NCBI GenBank assembly: GCA_031291295.1
Contig: JARLJI010000013.1
Location: 17,620 to 81,619 of the forward strand
Direction of reading: 5' to 3'
DNA: 64,000 nucleotides
Origin: Rhodoferax sp.
GTDB lineage: Bacteria; Pseudomonadota; Gammaproteobacteria; Burkholderiales; Burkholderiaceae_C
Shown here: one piece after another, positions 7,696 through 17,256 of the stretch
How positions within the stretch are numbered: position 1 is the first letter of the stretch
Layout: each line of letters opens with the position of its first letter
The notes under the pieces: generated by a model
Told to the model about the DNA's origin: nothing
Database searches by the model: none
The model's input: the letters and a program-made list of their open reading frames with translations, nothing else
Position numbers and translations under genes: made by a program

Positions 7696-8355
7696 CTACC
7701 ATTTGCCCTTGGGCTGCCCGGCGCGCACAAATGCGCCAATCAGGTCGGCCACATCCTGCCGGTTGGCGCGCTGCGCGAAATTGATGGCGTTCAGGCCTTT
7801 CTGGTTCTTCAGCGTGGGATCGGCTCCCTCATCGAGCAGCAGTTTGACGGCCGCGGGCGTGCCGTAGGACGCGGCCATCATCAGCGGCGTGGTCCCGTTG
7901 GGCGACGCTGCGTCGATATACGCGCTGTTGTCGAGCAGCAGGCTCATGATTTCCAGGTGGCCGCCGGTTGCCGCGTAATGCAGCGGCGCCCAGCCGGGCT
8001 TGTTGACATCGGCCCCCTTGGCGATCAGTTCACGCACCATATCGAGCTGGCCCTTGAGCGCGGCGATCATCAGCGGGCTCTCGTCCTGCCGATTGCGGGC
8101 CTCCACGTCGATTTTTGGCGCGTCGAGCAGCGCCTGGGCCGCCTTCAGCGCGGGTTCGTTCAACGCCATCAAGAGGCCGTTTTGGCCCTTGGGGTCGCGC
8201 GTGTTGGGGTCGAATCCGCGCGCGATCAAGGCCTTGATGGCGCCCGCATCATTTTGCTTGATAGCCGCAAAGAAATCATCGTAAGAGCTGGCTGATGCGT
8301 AATTAAATCCAATTAAAACAACCAGATAAATAATTATCTTGAAGTAGTTTCTCAT
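7696..8355 (-). CDS. Exported ankyrin-repeat protein
   Basis: The 219-residue product starts with a signal peptide (MRNYFKIIIYLVVLIGFNYASA) and continues with about five ankyrin repeats, recognisable by DPNTRDPKGQNGLLMAL, VEARNRQDESPLMIAALKGQ, GWAPLHYAATGGHLEIMSLL and NGTTPLMMAASYGTPAAVKLL. It probably acts in the periplasm through protein contacts; the partner is unknown. Its ATG overlaps the tatD-like stop by four bases (ATGA), so the two are translationally coupled. It is the last gene of the mltG-tmk-holB string. Confidence 0.88.
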   Translation of the reverse strand: MRNYFKIIIYLVVLIGFNYASASSYDDFFAAIKQNDAGAIKALIARGFDPNTRDPKGQNGLLMALNEPALKAAQALLDAPKIDVEARNRQDESPLMIAALKGQLDMVRELIAKGADVNKPGWAPLHYAATGGHLEIMSLLLDNSAYIDAASPNGTTPLMMAASYGTPAAVKLLLDEGADPTLKNQKGLNAINFAQRANRQDVADLIGAFVRAGQPKGKW

Positions 8356-9158
8356 GATTTGACTCCGCTGAACAGGCGCTCGAAATTGGTGCTGGTGGCA
8401 TGCGCAATGTCTTGCACGGGCAGGTTTTTGAGCTGGGCCAGCTGCTGCGCCACGTATGGCACATACGACGGATTATTGGTTTTGCCGCGGTAGGGCACGG
8501 GCGCCAGGTACGGGCTATCGGTCTCGATCAGCAGGCGGTCCAGCGGCACAAAAGCCGCCACATCGCGCAGATCCTGGGCGTTCTTGAAGGTCAGGATGCC
8601 CGAAAACGAGATGTAAAAACCCATGTCGAGCGCGGCCCGGGCCACCTGCGCCGTTTCTGTAAAGCAGTGGAAAACACCGCCGGCACTGCCGCTGCCGCCC
8701 TCCTCGCCCTCTTCCCGCAAGATCGCCAGCGTGTCGCTAGATGCGCTGCGGGTGTGGATGACCAGCGGTTTGCGCGACTGGCGCGCGGCGCGAACGTGGG
8801 TGCGAAAGCGCTGGCGCTGCCATTCCATATCGGCCACGCCGCGCCCGCCCTTGCGCTCGTCCATCTGGTAATAGTCCAGCCCGGTCTCCCCAATGGCGAC
8901 CACGCGCGGCAGCGCGGCGCGCTCCAGCAGATCCTGCAGCGTGGGTTCCAGCACGCCCTCGTTGTCGGGATGCACGCCGACCGTGGCCCAGAAATTGTCA
9001 TAAGTCGTTGCCAGGGAGTGGACGGCCTCGAATTCCTCCAGCGTGGTGCAGATGCACAGCGCCCGGTCAACCTGCGCCTCGGCCATGGCGCGGCGTATGT
9101 CGGTCAGTTGGGCCAGCAGCTCGGGGAATGCGAGGTGGCAATGCGAATCGGTAAACAT
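8352..9158 (-). CDS. TatD family metal-dependent hydrolase (putative DNase)
   Basis: This 268-residue TIM-barrel metallohydrolase carries the family signatures. SHCHL at the N-terminus supplies two metal histidines, IGETGLDYY the bridging glutamate, PLVIHTRSA and FHCFTETAQVA further ligands, and ETDSPYLAPVPYRGKTN the last aspartate. TatD proteins are 3'-5' nucleases implicated in DNA fragmentation and repair. Length is normal. It lies 72 nt after the PilZ gene and overlaps the ankyrin gene by four bases. The holB-pilZ-tatD order is common in proteobacteria. Confidence 0.92.
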   Translation of the reverse strand: MFTDSHCHLAFPELLAQLTDIRRAMAEAQVDRALCICTTLEEFEAVHSLATTYDNFWATVGVHPDNEGVLEPTLQDLLERAALPRVVAIGETGLDYYQMDERKGGRGVADMEWQRQRFRTHVRAARQSRKPLVIHTRSASSDTLAILREEGEEGGSGSAGGVFHCFTETAQVARAALDMGFYISFSGILTFKNAQDLRDVAAFVPLDRLLIETDSPYLAPVPYRGKTNNPSYVPYVAQQLAQLKNLPVQDIAHATSTNFERLFSGVKS

Positions 9159-9230
9159 TATTTTTAGACGAAATAGGCTGTAGCCCTTGTCCGCTCAGCG
9201 CAAATAGCTATGAAAGGTATAGCGCGGCGA

Positions 9231-9590
9231 TCAAACGGTTTGGGTCTCCCGGTCCGAGCCCAGATGCCCGCCCAGGATTTCTTCGATCTTGAGCTTGAGC
9301 AGGCGGGATTTTTCGTCGTGCGGAAAACGCACGCCCACGCCCTGCGTGCGGTTGCCGGACGGCTTGGCCGGCGTCACCCAAGCCACCTTGCCGGCGATCG
9401 GGTAGCGCTGAGGGTCGTCGGGCAGGGACAGCAGCACATACACATCGTCGCCCAACCGGTACTCGCGCGCCGTGGGAATGAAGATGCCGCCCTCGGTAAA
9501 CAAGGGAATGTAGGCCGCATACAGCGCGGCTTTTTCCTTGATGGCCAGCTGGATGACGCTGGGCCGGGGGGTGGAAGGTAAAGTGCTCAT
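9231..9590 (-). CDS. PilZ domain protein
   Basis: The 119-residue protein is a single PilZ-type domain. The pattern AYIPLFTEGGIFIPTAREYRLGDDVYVLL then KVAWVTPAKPSGNRTQGVGVRFP fits the type IV pilus PilZ subgroup usually found beside holB. I see no RxxxR segment, so cyclic-di-GMP binding is doubtful, as for canonical PilZ. It starts 13 nt after holB. A link to twitching motility is inference from the family. Confidence 0.85.
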   Translation of the reverse strand: MSTLPSTPRPSVIQLAIKEKAALYAAYIPLFTEGGIFIPTAREYRLGDDVYVLLSLPDDPQRYPIAGKVAWVTPAKPSGNRTQGVGVRFPHDEKSRLLKLKIEEILGGHLGSDRETQTV

Positions 9591-9603
9591 TCAGTACGGT
9601 AAC

Positions 9604-10599
9604 TCAAGGCTTTGAGTTTAGAGCGTTCCGGGCTTGGCTCACAAGGGCTTCCAGCATCAATCCGGCATTGAAGGGGTGTTCGACGGTGCGTGCGGTGCGC
9701 GCCAGCTCTTTGGACCAGCGCGCCAGCGCCGCGGTGGCCGCCACCGGCAGATCCGCCGGGTTGAAGTAGCGCGGCGCGGCGCCGACGCTGATCGCCAGCA
9801 GGTCATGACACAGTTTTTGCAGCGCATCGACGGTCTGCGCGGGCGTCCAGCCGGCCAGGGCGCTGGCGTCGCCCCGGGCCAGCGCCCTGGGCAGTAGCGA
9901 CCAGGTTTTAAGGTCGAGCCCGGCCTGCAGGAACTGCAGGGCGTCATCGGGCCGCCCGCCCGCGGCGCGCAGCACGGCGGCAGCATCCGTGGCCCCAACG
10001 CCCTGCTGCTGCAGCCACGCGAGCGCCGAGGCTTCGTCGGGCCAGACCATGGTGTGGCCCAGGCAGCGGCTATGGATGGTGGGCAGCAACTGGTGCGCGG
10101 CCTCGCTGGCCAGCACGAATTTGACGTCACCCGGCGGCTCTTCCAGGGTCTTGAGCAGGGCGTTGGCCGTCACGTTGTTCATGCGCTCGGCCGGATAGAC
10201 CAGCACCGCCTTGCCGCGCCCGCGCGCGCTGGTGCGCTGCGAAAACTCCACGGTGTCGCGCATCGCATCAACCCGGATTTCCTTGCTGGGCTTGCGCTTT
10301 TTGTCGTCGATATCGGCCTGGGCTTTTTCGCCGAGCGGCCAGCCCAGCGCCATCATCACGGTCTCTGGCATCAGCACGCACAGGTCGGCATGGGTGCGCA
10401 CCTCGATGGCGTGGCAGCTGCTGCACTGGCCGCAGGCGCCCTGCGGCGTGGGCGCCTCGCACAGCCAGGCGCGCGCCAGTTCCAGCCCGAGCCGGTACTG
10501 CCCCAGCCCCGACGGGCCGTGCAACAGCCAGGCGTGGCCGCGCTGGGCGAGCAACGCGGTGAGCTGCTGCTGCAGCCAGGGCGCCAGGGCGTCGCTCAC
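9604..10599 (-). CDS. holB: DNA polymerase III subunit delta'
   Basis: This 331-residue clamp-loader subunit has a P-loop-like segment GPSGLGQYR, in which the catalytic lysine is replaced by glutamine as expected for a non-ATPase delta' subunit. A zinc-binding set follows at Cys47, 56, 59 and 62 (C-x8-C-x2-C-x2-C). Sensor-type motifs include [13 protein letters not shown] and IHSRC. The GTG start at 10599 overlaps the tmk stop (GTGA) and gives the usual length; the frame remains open further upstream but that part lies inside tmk. Confidence 0.93.
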   Translation of the reverse strand: MSDALAPWLQQQLTALLAQRGHAWLLHGPSGLGQYRLGLELARAWLCEAPTPQGACGQCSSCHAIEVRTHADLCVLMPETVMMALGWPLGEKAQADIDDKKRKPSKEIRVDAMRDTVEFSQRTSARGRGKAVLVYPAERMNNVTANALLKTLEEPPGDVKFVLASEAAHQLLPTIHSRCLGHTMVWPDEASALAWLQQQGVGATDAAAVLRAAGGRPDDALQFLQAGLDLKTWSLLPRALARGDASALAGWTPAQTVDALQKLCHDLLAISVGAAPRYFNPADLPVAATAALARWSKELARTARTVEHPFNAGLMLEALVSQARNALNSKP

Positions 10600-11273
10600 T
10601 TCGGGCCTCCATTCGCGGCGACCATGATGGCGAGCCAGCCCCGGCGCACCATCGCGCTGGTGATTTGCTGCCAGACCTGGTGCCGCTCCCGCGCCGCGTC
10701 GATGCGGGCGAAACGCTGCGGCGACTGCGCCGCGCGCTGCGCATAGCCTTGCGCGACCCGGCGGAAAAACTCGACCGGCTGGGCCTCGAACTTGTCGGGC
10801 ACGCGCGCGCCCGACAGGCGCTGCGCTGCGATCTCGGGCGCCAGGTCGAACCACACCGTCATGTCAGGTTGTCGGATCGAATCGGCTTGCAGCCCTTGTC
10901 CCGACTGCACCCATTGCTCCAGAATAGATAGCACGCCAAGATCGAAGCCGCGCCCGCCGCCCTGGTAGGCAAAGGTGGCATCGGTGAAGCGGTCGCACAG
11001 CACCACGTCACCGCGCGCCAGGGCCGGTTCAATCACCTGCACCAGGTGGTCGCGACGGGCGGCAAAGATCAGCAGCGCCTCGGTCAGCGCGTCCATAGCG
11101 TCGTTCAGCACCATGGCGCGCAGCTTTTCGGCCAGCGGCGTGCCGCCCGGCTCGCGCGTTAGCGTGACCGCCCTGCCCTGTGCACGAAAGGCCGCGGCCA
11201 GCGCCTCGATATGCGTTGATTTGCCGGCGCCGTCGATGCCTTCAAAGCTGATGAAAATGCCGGGCTTGCTCAT
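10596..11273 (-). CDS. tmk: Thymidylate kinase
   Basis: This 225-residue enzyme phosphorylates dTMP to dTDP. It shows the P-loop [11 protein letters not shown] at residues 9-19, [14 protein letters not shown] for dTMP binding, and the DR(Y/F) motif [16 protein letters not shown]. Its start overlaps the mltG stop by four bases (ATGA), and its stop overlaps the holB GTG. The three genes are therefore one coupled unit. Confidence 0.96.
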   Translation of the reverse strand: MSKPGIFISFEGIDGAGKSTHIEALAAAFRAQGRAVTLTREPGGTPLAEKLRAMVLNDAMDALTEALLIFAARRDHLVQVIEPALARGDVVLCDRFTDATFAYQGGGRGFDLGVLSILEQWVQSGQGLQADSIRQPDMTVWFDLAPEIAAQRLSGARVPDKFEAQPVEFFRRVAQGYAQRAAQSPQRFARIDAARERHQVWQQITSAMVRRGWLAIMVAANGGPK

Positions 11274-12298
11274 GGGTTTTGGGGGCTCCGCGGGTTTTGG
11301 CCGCGCTGGAATTGGTTGACCGCGCGATTGTGCTCGCCCAGCGACGCGCTGAACTGGCTGGAGCCGTCGCCGCGCGCCACGAAATACAGCGCCTTGGTTG
11401 CCAGCGGCTGCACGGCGGCCATCAAGGCGCCTTTGCCGGGCATGGCGATCGGGGTCGGCGGCAGGCCGGCCCGGGTGTAGGTGTTCCAGGGCGTGTCGGT
11501 CAGCAGGTCGCTCTTGTGCAGGCTGCCGTCGAACCTGGCGCCCAGGCCGTAGATCACGGTCGGGTCGGTCTGCAGCAGCATGCCCAGGCGCAGCCGGTTG
11601 CAGAACACGCCGGCAATCATGGGCCGGTCGCTAGCCCTGCCGGTTTCCTTCTCCACAATGCTGGCCAGCACCAGCGCCTCGTCGGGGCTCTTGATCGGCA
11701 GGTCGGGCGAACGCTGAGCCCAGGCCGCGGCCAGCCGGGTGTCCATCAGGCGCAGCGCGCGTTTGAGCACGGCCAAATCGCTCGAGCCCTTGGCGTAGTT
11801 GTAGGTGTCGGGGTAGAACCGGCCTTCGGGACTGAGCCCCGGGCGCCCCAGCGCGGTCATGATCGAATCGTCGCTCAGCCCTTGCGTGTCGGGCTTGAGC
11901 TGCTCTGCTTTTGCGAGCGCGTCGCGAAACTGCCGGAAGTTCCAGCCTTCCACCAGCGTGACCGTGCGCAGCGTCTCTTCGCCGCGCACCAGCATGCCGA
12001 GCACGCTGCGCGGCGTCGCGCCAGGGTTGATCTCGTAACTCCCGGCCTTGATTTTGCGGGCCTGGCCCGACAGCCGGAACCACCAGAACAGCGCTGCCGG
12101 GTCGACCCGCACGCCGGCGTCGGCGACCGCCTGCGCGACGCCGCGCGGCGTGGTGCCGGGCTCGATCGACAGGTCCAGGCTGGTCGTGCCGGGCACCATG
12201 CGGGCAGGGATGAGCACCAGCGGCTGGTTCAGCCACCAGACGGCAGCGCCAGCGCCCAGCGCCAGCAAGAAAAAGAGTCCCAACAACAATCGACGCAC
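11270..12298 (-). CDS. mltG: Endolytic murein transglycosylase MltG
   Basis: This 342-residue inner-membrane protein has one N-terminal transmembrane helix, a LysM-like region near residues 30-90 ([14 protein letters not shown]), and a YceG catalytic domain. The catalytic region reads [20 protein letters not shown] followed by the [11 protein letters not shown] and YNTY-type motifs ([19 protein letters not shown]). MltG cleaves nascent glycan strands and limits their length. The start is GTG at 12298. Only 31 nt separate it from the divergent ygfZ start, so their promoters must overlap or lie inside the opposite gene. Confidence 0.94.
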   Translation of the reverse strand: MRRLLLGLFFLLALGAGAAVWWLNQPLVLIPARMVPGTTSLDLSIEPGTTPRGVAQAVADAGVRVDPAALFWWFRLSGQARKIKAGSYEINPGATPRSVLGMLVRGEETLRTVTLVEGWNFRQFRDALAKAEQLKPDTQGLSDDSIMTALGRPGLSPEGRFYPDTYNYAKGSSDLAVLKRALRLMDTRLAAAWAQRSPDLPIKSPDEALVLASIVEKETGRASDRPMIAGVFCNRLRLGMLLQTDPTVIYGLGARFDGSLHKSDLLTDTPWNTYTRAGLPPTPIAMPGKGALMAAVQPLATKALYFVARGDGSSQFSASLGEHNRAVNQFQRGQNPRSPQNP

Positions 12299-12329
12299 AG
12301 CCCTACCGCCTCATGGAAATGATCAGGGC

Positions 12330-13310
12330 ATGATAATTCACCCCATGACTGCTTCCCTGCCCATCACCACGTCATCTTCAGTGCCAAGCGCCGCCGCTGC
12401 GGCCCTGAACGGCGTCGCTCCCCTGTCCCACCTGGGCGTTATCCGGGTCGAAGGCGAAGACGCCGCCGCGTTCCTGCACGGCCAGCTGACCCAGGATTTC
12501 TCGACGCTCGATCCGCTGGAGGCCCGGCTCGCCGCGTTCTGCTCGGCCAAGGGTCGCATGCAGGCCAGTTTTATCGGCTTCAAGCGCGGCCCAAGCGAAA
12601 TCCTGCTGGTCTGCAGCCGCGACCTGCTCGCGCCCACGCTCAAGCGGCTGTCGATGTTCGTGCTGCGCGCCAAGGCCAGATTGACCGATGCGACGGCCGA
12701 ATTCAGCCTGTTCGGGCTGACCGGAGATGCTCTTAAAAATATAGCTGACATCTCATATTCCACATGGGTCAAAGCCGATTTTGGCACTGCAAACGTGGTG
12801 ACCCTGTACCCGGCCGACGGCCAGCCACGGGCCCTGTGGGTTGCGCCCATGGGCGAGCCCGCGCCATCGGGTGCGCCGCTCACCGCCGGCCTCTGGCTGT
12901 GGAGCGAGGTGCGCAGCGGCATCGTCACGCTTACCGCGCCCCTCGTCGACGCCTTTGTGCCGCAAATGCTCAACTACGAATCGGTCGGCGGGGTCAATTT
13001 CAAGAAGGGCTGCTACCCGGGCCAGGAGGTGGTGGCGCGCAGCCAGTTCCGCGGCACGCTCAAGCGCCGGGCGTATCTGGTGCACTGCGAGGCGCCGCCC
13101 AGTGCTGGCCAGGAAGTTTTTCACAGCGCCGATGCCACGCAGCCCTGCGGCCTGGTGGCGCAGGCGGCCGCCGCGCCGCAAGGCGGTTTTGACGCGCTGG
13201 TATCGCTGCAGATCGGCGCCACCGAATCGGGCACCCTGCACCTGGGCTCGCCCGGTGGACCTGTGCTGGTGCTGCAAGCCCTGCCCTACCCGCTGCTGCT
13301 GGATATCTAG
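12330..13310 (+). CDS. ygfZ: YgfZ/GcvT-like folate-binding protein, Fe-S cluster maintenance
   Basis: This 326-residue, aminomethyltransferase-like protein has the diagnostic YgfZ motif KGCYPGQEVVARSQFRG around residue 230. The N-terminal folate-binding fold includes FLHGQLTQDF and FCSAKGRMQASF. YgfZ supports assembly or repair of certain 4Fe-4S enzymes in a folate-dependent way. I chose ATG 12330; ATG 12345 would give a product five residues shorter, and neither has a strong ribosome site. It is divergent from mltG and convergent with the large PBP gene. Confidence 0.9.
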   Translation: MIIHPMTASLPITTSSSVPSAAAAALNGVAPLSHLGVIRVEGEDAAAFLHGQLTQDFSTLDPLEARLAAFCSAKGRMQASFIGFKRGPSEILLVCSRDLLAPTLKRLSMFVLRAKARLTDATAEFSLFGLTGDALKNIADISYSTWVKADFGTANVVTLYPADGQPRALWVAPMGEPAPSGAPLTAGLWLWSEVRSGIVTLTAPLVDAFVPQMLNYESVGGVNFKKGCYPGQEVVARSQFRGTLKRRAYLVHCEAPPSAGQEVFHSADATQPCGLVAQAAAAPQGGFDALVSLQIGATESGTLHLGSPGGPVLVLQALPYPLLLDI

Positions 13311-13351
13311 GTTCCGCCCGGCCATCTCATCGCCCGGTCATCACGTGTCCA

Positions 13352-16300
13352 TCAACCGGGCGCCGACTGGCAGGCCAGCGGCGACGCCGTGCGGCCGGAC
13401 CCCGCCGCCATCGCGTGCACCGTGGGCGCGACCGACCTGAGAAACTGCACCGCCAGCGCGCTGGTGAAGGTGTAGCGCGCGGCATAGGGTTCGTGCACGT
13501 AGGCGGTGATGGTGCCGAACACCCGCTCGCCGACAAAAAACACGAAGGTGGCCGAGCGGTTCACCCGGCGTGAGCCGAGCAGGCGCCCGCCGGGGCCATA
13601 GGTTTCGAAGCGCTGGTCGCCGGTACCCGTCTTGCCACCGACCGGCTCGGTGAACGCGCCGCGCAAGCCCTTGGCCGTACCGCCATTGACCACATCCTGC
13701 AACGAGCGGCGCACCACCGCAGCGATGTCCGCGGACAGCAGCCGCTGATCCGGCGCCGCCTGCGCCACAAAGCGGGTTTCATACGGCGTACCGATGCCGA
13801 AATCAAGGTTGTGCAACGACTGCATCGGCCTTTGCACGCCGTCGCTCAGGATCAGGCCCGTCAGTTCCGCCAGCGACGCGGGGCGGTCGCCGGACGCGCC
13901 GACGGCCGTGGCGAGCGACGGCGTGAGCGTCTCGAACGGATAGCCGAGCCGGCGCCAGTCCTGCGCGATGCGCGCGAACGCGGCAATCTCCAGCTGATGG
14001 CGGATGCGGTTGGTTTGCGCGCCGCGCTCGCGCGGTCTCATCAGCCAGGCATAGGCCTCCTGACGCACCACCGTGCTGTCGTCCAGTGCCTGCTTGAGTG
14101 GTGCCTTCGGCTGGTGGCGCAAATACTCGACCAGCCACAGCGCAAGCGGGTGCACGTGCGCCAGGTAGCCCCGGTCGCCCAGCGAGAACTTGTCGATGCC
14201 GTATTTCACGTAGAGGCTGTGCACAGCGTCGTCGGTCAAAGGCGGGCCTGCCAGCCGCCGGCGCATTTCGCGCCCGAATTGCGCCTCGTCCAGGGACGGA
14301 TCCACGCTGCGCAGCGCCACCGCCAGCGCGACGGGGGACGCGCGTTTGCCCTCGAACATCAGGTCCAGCGCCTGCTCCACGGTCTTGCCCTGATATTGGC
14401 GATAAAAGCGCCGCATGAAGGTGCTGCTTTCCTGGTCGACAAAGCGGGCCAGGTACTCACGCCGCTGCGGTGAATCGGGGTCGGCCAGCCACTGGTCGAC
14501 ATTGGGCTCGATCTGGTAGATCTCGTAGCGCACGATGTCGCGCATGAGCCGAACGAACACCAGGTTGACGGAATTCTGGAACCCCACGCGCACGGTGAAG
14601 TTTTGCGTGTTTTCCCAGGACTCGAAATTCTCGAAGCTTTGCAGACCGCCGCCCGTGGAAAACGCCTCGCCGGCGGCGCCCGAATATTTGCGCTCCATCG
14701 CGGCCTCCAGCATGGCGGGCAGGCCTGCGCCCGGGTTGCGGGTCAGGTAATCCAGGGCCCAGCGGCTCAGCACATCCTGCGCGGAAATCGGCACGCGGCG
14801 CAACTGCGCAGGGCTCAAGCCGGCCAGGCGCTGGTGTAGCGCGCTGACGATCTCCAGATAGGTCACGACGGTACGCAGCTTGGCGGTCGAGCCCAGATTG
14901 AGCCGCGCGCCGCGGTTGATGTCGAACGGCTGGTCCACGCTGTCGGCCTGCGCGCGCAGCAGGCTGGCGCGGCCCCGCTGCTCGTACAGTGTGACGCTGA
15001 GCGTCAGCTGGCCGGGGTCGTCGCCGTCCTGCAGCAGATTGTGTCCATACAAACCGGCGGCGCGGGCGCCCTGCGGCGTGCGCACGCGCTGCAAGGCGGC
15101 GGTAATGGCCTCCTGGGCGGCCTGGTCGATGGTGCTGCTGGCGCGCAGGTCGAGCCGGTCCAGGTGGTACAGCGAGTCGGCACCGAGCAGCGCCGACAGG
15201 CCCGTGCGCAGGCTGGTGACGGCCTTGCGTTCGACAAATGACTCGCTCGCGCGCGGCGGCGGCGGGTTGGCCTGCTGGAGTCGCACCGCCAGCGCGGCAT
15301 CGCGCCAGGCCGGCGGGATGGTGCGGGCGAGCGCCAGCAGGCGCAAGTATTGGTCGGTCAGGGTGTTGAGCGCCGCGCGGTCCTGCAGCAGGTAGGAGGA
15401 GGGTCTGCGCTGCGCAATCATCAGCGACAGCGCTTCCTTTAGCACCTGTGCCTGCCGCGCCGAAGCGGCGGACTCGCCCATGCTCCGCAGCAGCCGGTTG
15501 ACCTCGGCGAAATCCTCGCCGTACCAGGTCCACAGGCCGTCGCCGAGGCCCTGCACCTCGCCCTGGCTGGCGCTGCCCGACAGCGGCACGGTGTTGAGGT
15601 AGTCCAGCACGATCTGTTCGCGCCTGGGCAGCGTGACCTCGCCGCTGAGGTAGGCGCGCACCGAGGCGCTGGCCATCTGGCGCAGCTTCTCGGTCCCCGT
15701 TCCGGTCTGGCCGCCGGGGGAATGGCGGTATTTCTCGATTTGCGTGGCCAGCGTGCTGCCGCCCGGCGTGGCATTGCTGGAGAAAAAGTGCAACACCTGA
15801 TCAAAGCCGGCGCGGCTGAAGCGGCGCCAGTCGACGGCCGGGTTGCGCAGCGGGTACTCCGGGTCCAGCAGGTCGTGGTTCTCGATGAACAGCAGACTGC
15901 TGACCAGCACCGGCGGCACCGCCTCGAAACGGTCATACACCCGCTGCGGAAAGCGCTGCGTGTACAGCGTCTGGCCATTGCAGTCGAGCAGTTCGAGGCC
16001 GGCCACGGTCTTCTCGCTGTACGGTGCGAACAGGCCGTCGTCGATCAGGTCAACCATGCGCGGCGACATGCGCGCCTGCGCGGCGATGTTGAAGCCGTGT
16101 TGCTCCAGCCGGTCGGTGAAATCCGGCAACTGGGCATAGCCGAGCCGCTCGTCGTAGGGGCCAAAGCGGGGAAAACGAACGGCCTTGCTGGGGCCGGGCG
16201 CCACGTCAAAGGTCAGCTCCTTGCCGAGCCGCGCCAGGTAGTGGGCCTGCCAGCGCGACGTGCGCAGTTCGGTGGAAACCAGTTGGTAGATGACATACAG

Positions 16301-16354
16301 TAGCCCGCACAATGCGGCCAGCAAAAGGTATTTGGCCCAGGCGCGTCGTGACAC
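13352..16354 (-). CDS. Atypical bifunctional penicillin-binding protein (GT51 glycosyltransferase plus transpeptidase)
   Basis: The roughly 1000-residue protein has a single N-terminal membrane anchor (AKYLLLAALCGLLYVIYQLV). A glycosyltransferase-51 region at about 150-320 contains LLFIENHDLL, TPGGSTLATQIEKY and LPRREQIVLDYLNTVPL. The penicillin-binding domain has the acyl-serine motif STAK in LNLGSTAKLRT, SVN in FQNSVNLVF and the KTG box GGKTGTGDQRF. The usual GT51 signature EDxxFxxHxG is replaced by ENHDLLDP, and a large insert lies between SVN and KTG. It should polymerise and crosslink peptidoglycan, but its divergence leaves the glycosyltransferase activity unproven. The GTG start at 16354 is the only in-frame start downstream of the preceding gene. 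Confidence 0.82.
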   Translation of the reverse strand: MSRRAWAKYLLLAALCGLLYVIYQLVSTELRTSRWQAHYLARLGKELTFDVAPGPSKAVRFPRFGPYDERLGYAQLPDFTDRLEQHGFNIAAQARMSPRMVDLIDDGLFAPYSEKTVAGLELLDCNGQTLYTQRFPQRVYDRFEAVPPVLVSSLLFIENHDLLDPEYPLRNPAVDWRRFSRAGFDQVLHFFSSNATPGGSTLATQIEKYRHSPGGQTGTGTEKLRQMASASVRAYLSGEVTLPRREQIVLDYLNTVPLSGSASQGEVQGLGDGLWTWYGEDFAEVNRLLRSMGESAASARQAQVLKEALSLMIAQRRPSSYLLQDRAALNTLTDQYLRLLALARTIPPAWRDAALAVRLQQANPPPPRASESFVERKAVTSLRTGLSALLGADSLYHLDRLDLRASSTIDQAAQEAITAALQRVRTPQGARAAGLYGHNLLQDGDDPGQLTLSVTLYEQRGRASLLRAQADSVDQPFDINRGARLNLGSTAKLRTVVTYLEIVSALHQRLAGLSPAQLRRVPISAQDVLSRWALDYLTRNPGAGLPAMLEAAMERKYSGAAGEAFSTGGGLQSFENFESWENTQNFTVRVGFQNSVNLVFVRLMRDIVRYEIYQIEPNVDQWLADPDSPQRREYLARFVDQESSTFMRRFYRQYQGKTVEQALDLMFEGKRASPVALAVALRSVDPSLDEAQFGREMRRRLAGPPLTDDAVHSLYVKYGIDKFSLGDRGYLAHVHPLALWLVEYLRHQPKAPLKQALDDSTVVRQEAYAWLMRPRERGAQTNRIRHQLEIAAFARIAQDWRRLGYPFETLTPSLATAVGASGDRPASLAELTGLILSDGVQRPMQSLHNLDFGIGTPYETRFVAQAAPDQRLLSADIAAVVRRSLQDVVNGGTAKGLRGAFTEPVGGKTGTGDQRFETYGPGGRLLGSRRVNRSATFVFFVGERVFGTITAYVHEPYAARYTFTSALAVQFLRSVAPTVHAMAAGSGRTASPLACQSAPG

Positions 16355-16388
16355 TTTGCGGCGATCAGTGGCTGAAGTCCGGCGCGAC

Positions 16389-17246
16389 TCAAAGAAGCGT
16401 GAACATTTCGACGTGCGCAATGCCGACCTCGTAGAACGGCTCGCCGCGCGGCGCATAGCCCGCCCGCGCATAGAAGCCCTCGGCGCTGCGCTGGGCATGC
16501 AGCAGCACTTCACGGTCGCCGCGCTGGCGCGCGCAGTCCATCAGGGACTGCAGGATGCGCCGGCCCAGTTGCGAGCCGCGCACCACGCGGTTGACTGCCA
16601 TGCGGCCGATTTTGCCCACGCCCGGCGCGTGTTGCAGCAGGCGCCCGGTGGCCAGCGGCTGGCCCAGGCGGTTGTACGCCACCGCATGAATCGCCGTGTG
16701 GTCGGCCTCGTCCCACTCCATCTCCATCGGAATGCGCTGCTCCTGCACAAACACTTCGGTACGCACGCGTGCGGCATCCTGGCCCAGTTCAGCCCACGTG
16801 CCCACCTTGATGACAGCCACATCCTGCCCGGCCTCGAACCCGGTCAGGAGATCGCGCAGCACGCCCGGCACCGGTTTGGAGGTTTGCGTGGCCGGGTCGG
16901 CAAACACATAAATCAGCTCGCCGGTGATGAGCAGCTCGTCGCCGCGGAAGATCGCGCCGCTGAACAGCATCGACGAAGTGCCGACGCGCGTGCACTTCAT
17001 GGCGACGTCAATCTGGTCGTCAACCCGTGCCGAGGCATGGAATTCGACGGTGGCTTTCTTGACGTACAGATCGCCGCCCAGCTGCAGCATGGCAGCTTCA
17101 TATGGCAAGGCCAGCGCGCGCCAGTAGTCGGAGATGGCGGTGTCGAAATACATCAGGTAGTGCGCGTTGAAGACGATTTTTTGCATGTCCACTTCGGCCC
17201 AGCGCACGCGCAGCCGGTGGAAAAAACGGAAGTCCTGTCGATTCAT
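16389..17246 (-). CDS. Fusion of acyl-CoA thioesterase (hotdog) and GNAT acetyltransferase
   Basis: This 285-residue protein joins two enzymes. Residues 1-135 are a YbgC/FadM-type hotdog thioesterase: RVRWAEVDMQKIVFNAHYLMYFD carries the catalytic aspartate region and hotdog helix. Residues about 145-285 are a GNAT N-acetyltransferase: VFVQEQRIPMEMEWDEAD, then IGRMAVNRVVRGSQLGRRIL with the acetyl-CoA pyrophosphate loop R/QxxGxG/A-like. Both halves look intact. The combination suggests linked handling of acyl-CoA and acetyl-CoA; the substrate is unknown. It sits 35 nt before the PBP gene and 10 nt after the esterase gene, so the three may be co-transcribed. Confidence 0.85.
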   Translation of the reverse strand: MNRQDFRFFHRLRVRWAEVDMQKIVFNAHYLMYFDTAISDYWRALALPYEAAMLQLGGDLYVKKATVEFHASARVDDQIDVAMKCTRVGTSSMLFSGAIFRGDELLITGELIYVFADPATQTSKPVPGVLRDLLTGFEAGQDVAVIKVGTWAELGQDAARVRTEVFVQEQRIPMEMEWDEADHTAIHAVAYNRLGQPLATGRLLQHAPGVGKIGRMAVNRVVRGSQLGRRILQSLMDCARQRGDREVLLHAQRSAEGFYARAGYAPRGEPFYEVGIAHVEMFTLL

Positions 17247-17256
17247 GGCGAGTCAG

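Noticed and set aside
9604..10599. Missing P-loop lysine in the delta' subunit as a possible defect
   Set aside because: Delta' subunits are not active ATPases and commonly lack this lysine; the zinc-binding cysteines are intact.
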